Assembly: GCA_964476705.1 (NCBI GenBank)
Contig: CAYZBM010000012.1
Location: forward strand, 1-32,185
Source of the DNA: CAYZBM01 sp964476705
GTDB lineage: Bacteria; Pseudomonadota; Alphaproteobacteria; Rickettsiales; UBA6187
Reading direction: 5' to 3'
Length of the DNA: 32,185 nucleotides
Numbering within the stretch: the stretch's first letter is position 1; each line of letters starts with the position of its first letter. This document shows positions 29,521 to 32,185 of the stretch, piece by piece. The notes beneath the pieces were generated by a model, which worked only from the letters and a program-made list of their open reading frames with translations, did not search any database and was not told where the DNA came from. Both the position numbers and the translations under genes were made by a program.

Positions 29521-32185
29521 TTAACTCCTACCTGCTTGAGGATTAAGATCTGTAATTCTACCCGTTAAACCAGTATTAGATAAGACATTAAGCGCTTCTA
29601 ATAATCTTTGTTGTTGATCTTTAGTTAAATCAGGATTTTCATCACCACAACCTAATAAAGCTGCAATAGTTTGTGCTGCATTTCTTAAAGTATTATGATC
29701 ACTTGCTAGGACTGCTTCTACTTCAGCTACCGTTACTTTGCCAATGCCATCAGGCTTTCTTTGCCCAGCATCAATATAACCTTCTGGTAAAATTCCTGCA
29801 TTATTGATAATTATCCTTTCTCTAATTGCTAGATCCAAATTATCAACGGCCTGTTTAAATGCGGATACTCTAGTTGGATGGTCACAATCGGCAGCAATAT
29901 GAGGCAGAACAATTATATTCTCTGGAAAATCCTTTTTTAAAGAAACAAATTCTCTCAAAGGACTAGCATCTCCTCGTTGATATAAATATAAATCACCATC
30001 AGTGATAATTTTAGCCTTAGTATTAGACTCTAAAAATTCAGCACAAGCATTATTATCTATAACTTGGGGACGTGCAAAATTTAATATTTCTACTCCTGGC
30101 TTCATCTTACTTAAAATATCAGCTCCAATTAAATTTTTGGTCTTATCATTAAGTGCTACATTTAATGATACTACATCAGCATTTATAACTGCTTCGGTAA
30201 TGCTAGATGCAAATTCCACTCCTAATTCTTTAGCCTGATTTGCTGTGAAGCTATTACCCCACCCTACAACTTTCATACCTAGGGCCTTAGCTTGCTTAGC
30301 TAATTCTTGGCCAATATTACCCGTGATTCCAATAATTGCTATAGTTTGACCGTTTAAGCCAGTTTTAGCATATTTTCCTATATCTTTTGTTGTAGTATTT
30401 TGTTTTAGTAAATCCCGCTCTATTTGCTCTAAATTCATTCTTGAATTAAGCAACGATTGTAAAACAATCTCAACTGTAGTTTTAGTGTTTTGTCCGGGAG
30501 TATTAGTAAGCAGGACCTCTCCTTTAAATGAAGTACTTTGCATATTATTAACTCCAGCACCCATTCGTGCGCCGCCTTCGACAAATATAGCATTTTCTGG
30601 TATTAATTTTGCCGCAGCAATAATTCCATGATAAATTCTTATCTTGCAGTCATTTCCTATTTCTTGCGAAGTAATATCCGGTTTATAAAAACAATGGATC
30701 CCTGGTTTTAAAATACCACCACTTTCTGCTTCACTAGCAAGTCCTTCATGAAATATCCAACCTTTTTCTTCAGCATATTTTTTAGCTTCAGAAATATCAG
30801 CTTTGCCATCCTTATCTTTGATTAAGCCTATTGGATCAACTATTAATATTTTTACAGCTTTTGTTGTTAGATCTATTCTTCTTTTTAATTTAACTTCTTC
30901 TTTTTTAATTTTTAATATTTCCTCAGTAGAAATTTCTTCTCCTATACCTTCATCCTCTAATTTCTCATTTATAATAGTAGCCTTTGCAATATTATAAGCA
31001 TAATAAATATTAGCAAGTAATCGGCTTATGTCTTTTTTTTCTCTAACTCCACCGGCCCAAAAACGCCATTCTCCTTTAGTTCCAGGAAAAGCATTAATAT
31101 TATCCGCGGCATTTAATCCTGGAATATGAATCCCATGTGGGTTATTAATTCCTTCTTTACTAAGTAATGCCTTAGCCCTAATAATTATTTTAGCTTTTTC
31201 TTCTGCACTTACCTCATCATCTTTAATCATTAAAAGGGCAGTCGCTGCTGATCTTCTTTCTTGATCTTCTGCCAGTTCAAAAAAATCTTTATATGGCTCT
31301 TTATTAAGCTCCGATAATAAAGTAGTTAAATTTTCTTGGGATCTTCGTTCTAAATTAGCAAGAGTCCCAATTTTTTCTTTAAGTTTTATTAATGCAAAAT
31401 GGGATTCAGCTAAAGCTAAAAGTGGCACTGTATTTACTACCGGGCCCATTTCTTGAGTTTCAGGGTTATAAAATGGTTTTAAATATTCAATTGTTTGTTC
31501 GTTAACTTGCTTTTCACCAAAAATATCAGTTACCGTTCCAGTAGTAAGTCTATGTTCTTTATTATTTAAAATAGTTTTTTCAAGTTCTGGCGTAATACCA
31601 ACAAGAGCAAAACCACAATTGCCCCCCAAGGCTTTTTGTGCAGGAGTAAAAAAACTTACTAAATCTAGAGGAATTTTTGTTGAACCTAAGGCCGAAGTTA
31701 CATCAATAATTGCATGATGATTTTCTTTATCTTTTTCTATCCACGCCGTTAAATTCTGTAAATCTTTTTCATTATATGCATTACAGCCAGTAGTTTCGTT
31801 ACCCACACCTAAGAAATAATTTATTCCTACTTCATTTAAATCAGGAATAGCTCCAGTTTGTTGGGCAAAAACTATATTACCTCCACAACCCTTATCTTCA
31901 TAGCGTTTGAGCAGCTCTGAGGCCCATTTATGACGAAAAGCTCCATCATCACCAGCCGATGTAATTCTTGGATCTGGACAATCAATAAATATTTTTTTAC
32001 TATAATCTAATGTTTGGATAATGGCGTCAAAGCCCCCATGACCACCACCTAAAACTAATCCTAATTTAGCCTGATTTTTAAGTTCTAAAAATTCATATAC
32101 CGCTTTAACATAATCCTTGGTAATATCAAGCCCCACTTGAGATCGATGCATATTATTTTCTACATCACCTTGAAACTCTTTATAT
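29521..32185 (-). CDS. SerC-SerA fusion: phosphoserine aminotransferase + phosphoglycerate dehydrogenase, 5' end outside window
   Basis: The frame is open to the window edge. The first in-window ATG (32149-32151) is probably internal: codons before it read YKEFQGDVENN and run into HRSQVG, matching the GRSHRS-K/Q-x-G segment inside other phosphoserine aminotransferases. Counting that Met as 1: class-V aminotransferase, about 1-390 (GNETTGCN 118-124; DVTSALGS with Asp150; PAQKALGG with Lys173 as PLP lysine); charged linker 398-425; 2-hydroxyacid dehydrogenase, about 430-790 (GARMGAGVNN; TNTPGQNTKTTVE; Rossmann loop GITGNIG 608-614; NFARP with Arg694; LPHIAADCDH with His751). A ~75-residue tail without ACT domain follows. 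These are steps 1 and 2 of serine synthesis, reducing 3-phosphoglycerate to product via glutamate-dependent transamination. The dehydrogenase motifs are atypical (GITGNIG for GxGxIG; TDGDLYL where a Glu is usual), so its activity is uncertain. Confidence 0.85.
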   Translation of the reverse strand, partial: YKEFQGDVENNMHRSQVGLDITKDYVKAVYEFLELKNQAKLGLVLGGGHGGFDAIIQTLDYSKKIFIDCPDPRITSAGDDGAFRHKWASELLKRYEDKGCGGNIVFAQQTGAIPDLNEVGINYFLGVGNETTGCNAYNEKDLQNLTAWIEKDKENHHAIIDVTSALGSTKIPLDLVSFFTPAQKALGGNCGFALVGITPELEKTILNNKEHRLTTGTVTDIFGEKQVNEQTIEYLKPFYNPETQEMGPVVNTVPLLALAESHFALIKLKEKIGTLANLERRSQENLTTLLSELNKEPYKDFFELAEDQERRSAATALLMIKDDEVSAEEKAKIIIRAKALLSKEGINNPHGIHIPGLNAADNINAFPGTKGEWRFWAGGVREKKDISRLLANIYYAYNIAKATIINEKLEDEGIGEEISTEEILKIKKEEVKLKRRIDLTTKAVKILIVDPIGLIKDKDGKADISEAKKYAEEKGWIFHEGLASEAESGGILKPGIHCFYKPDITSQEIGNDCKIRIYHGIIAAAKLIPENAIFVEGGARMGAGVNNMQSTSFKGEVLLTNTPGQNTKTTVEIVLQSLLNSRMNLEQIERDLLKQNTTTKDIGKYAKTGLNGQTIAIIGITGNIGQELAKQAKALGMKVVGWGNSFTANQAKELGVEFASSITEAVINADVVSLNVALNDKTKNLIGADILSKMKPGVEILNFARPQVIDNNACAEFLESNTKAKIITDGDLYLYQRGDASPLREFVSLKKDFPENIIVLPHIAADCDHPTRVSAFKQAVDNLDLAIRERIIINNAGILPEGYIDAGQRKPDGIGKVTVAEVEAVLASDHNTLRNAAQTIAALLGCGDENPDLTKDQQQRLLEALNVLSNTGLTGRITDLNPQAGRS

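Noticed and set aside
30002..30997. Plus-strand frames (30002-30238, 30803-30997) inside the SerC-SerA fusion
   Set aside because: Antisense to conserved dehydrogenase and aminotransferase motifs; low-complexity translations.
1..32185. tRNA, rRNA or CRISPR arrays
   Set aside because: No cloverleaf with a T-loop/CCA arrangement, no rRNA-like sequence and no regularly spaced direct repeats were recognised by eye.

Overview
The window is AT-rich (by eye about 30% G+C) and carries densely packed bacterial genes. It most resembles an intracellular alphaproteobacterium, probably Rickettsiales (Holosporales is an alternative). Evidence: the alphaproteobacterial rluD-rpoH pair, an orphan CobS-type ATPase, a yejBE pair, ankyrin and Sel1/TPR-like proteins, palindromic intergenic elements like those common in Rickettsiales, and two CtrA-type boxes. 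The genus cannot be read from the sequence. Retained argG, cstA-ybdD, an acyl-CoA dehydrogenase and a serine-pathway fusion suggest a metabolically richer lineage than Rickettsia proper.

Layout. 1-4.8 kb: a small membrane protein, rluD, rpoH, then two soluble histidine kinases with a single-domain receiver between them. 4.8-8.5 kb: an accessory island. A 158-bp structured element lies before a 574-aa repeat protein, and an inverted, diverged copy lies after it. A 284-aa paralogue follows, then a convergent ankyrin gene whose last ~20 codons are also found as a remnant behind the first repeat gene. This implies duplication of a repeat-gene/ankyrin-gene cassette. 8.6-10 kb: a second receiver gene and a small basic protein gene, each with a perfect TTAA-N7-TTAAC box upstream, then a strong terminator and a three-hairpin palindromic element. 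10-15.3 kb: acyl-CoA dehydrogenase (minus), argG, cstA and ybdD (plus). 15.4-20.5 kb: minus-strand run metK, trmB, cobS-like, yejB, yejE. 20.6-29.2 kb: a predicted alkaline ceramidase, a glutathione S-transferase, a UPF0175/PIN toxin-antitoxin pair, small membrane and secreted proteins, an FMN reductase, a large unknown protein, an ankyrin-like protein, an NHLRC2-like thioredoxin/NHL protein and a Phd/VapC pair. 29.2-32.2 kb: a small unknown gene behind a SerC-SerA fusion whose 5' end lies outside the window.

The most unusual items are the inverted element pair with compensatory base changes around a repeat-protein family that looks new, the 9.8-kb element with complementary hairpin loops, the ceramidase with the full catalytic residue spacing, and the SerC-SerA fusion. 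No rRNA, tRNA, CRISPR array or transposase was seen.
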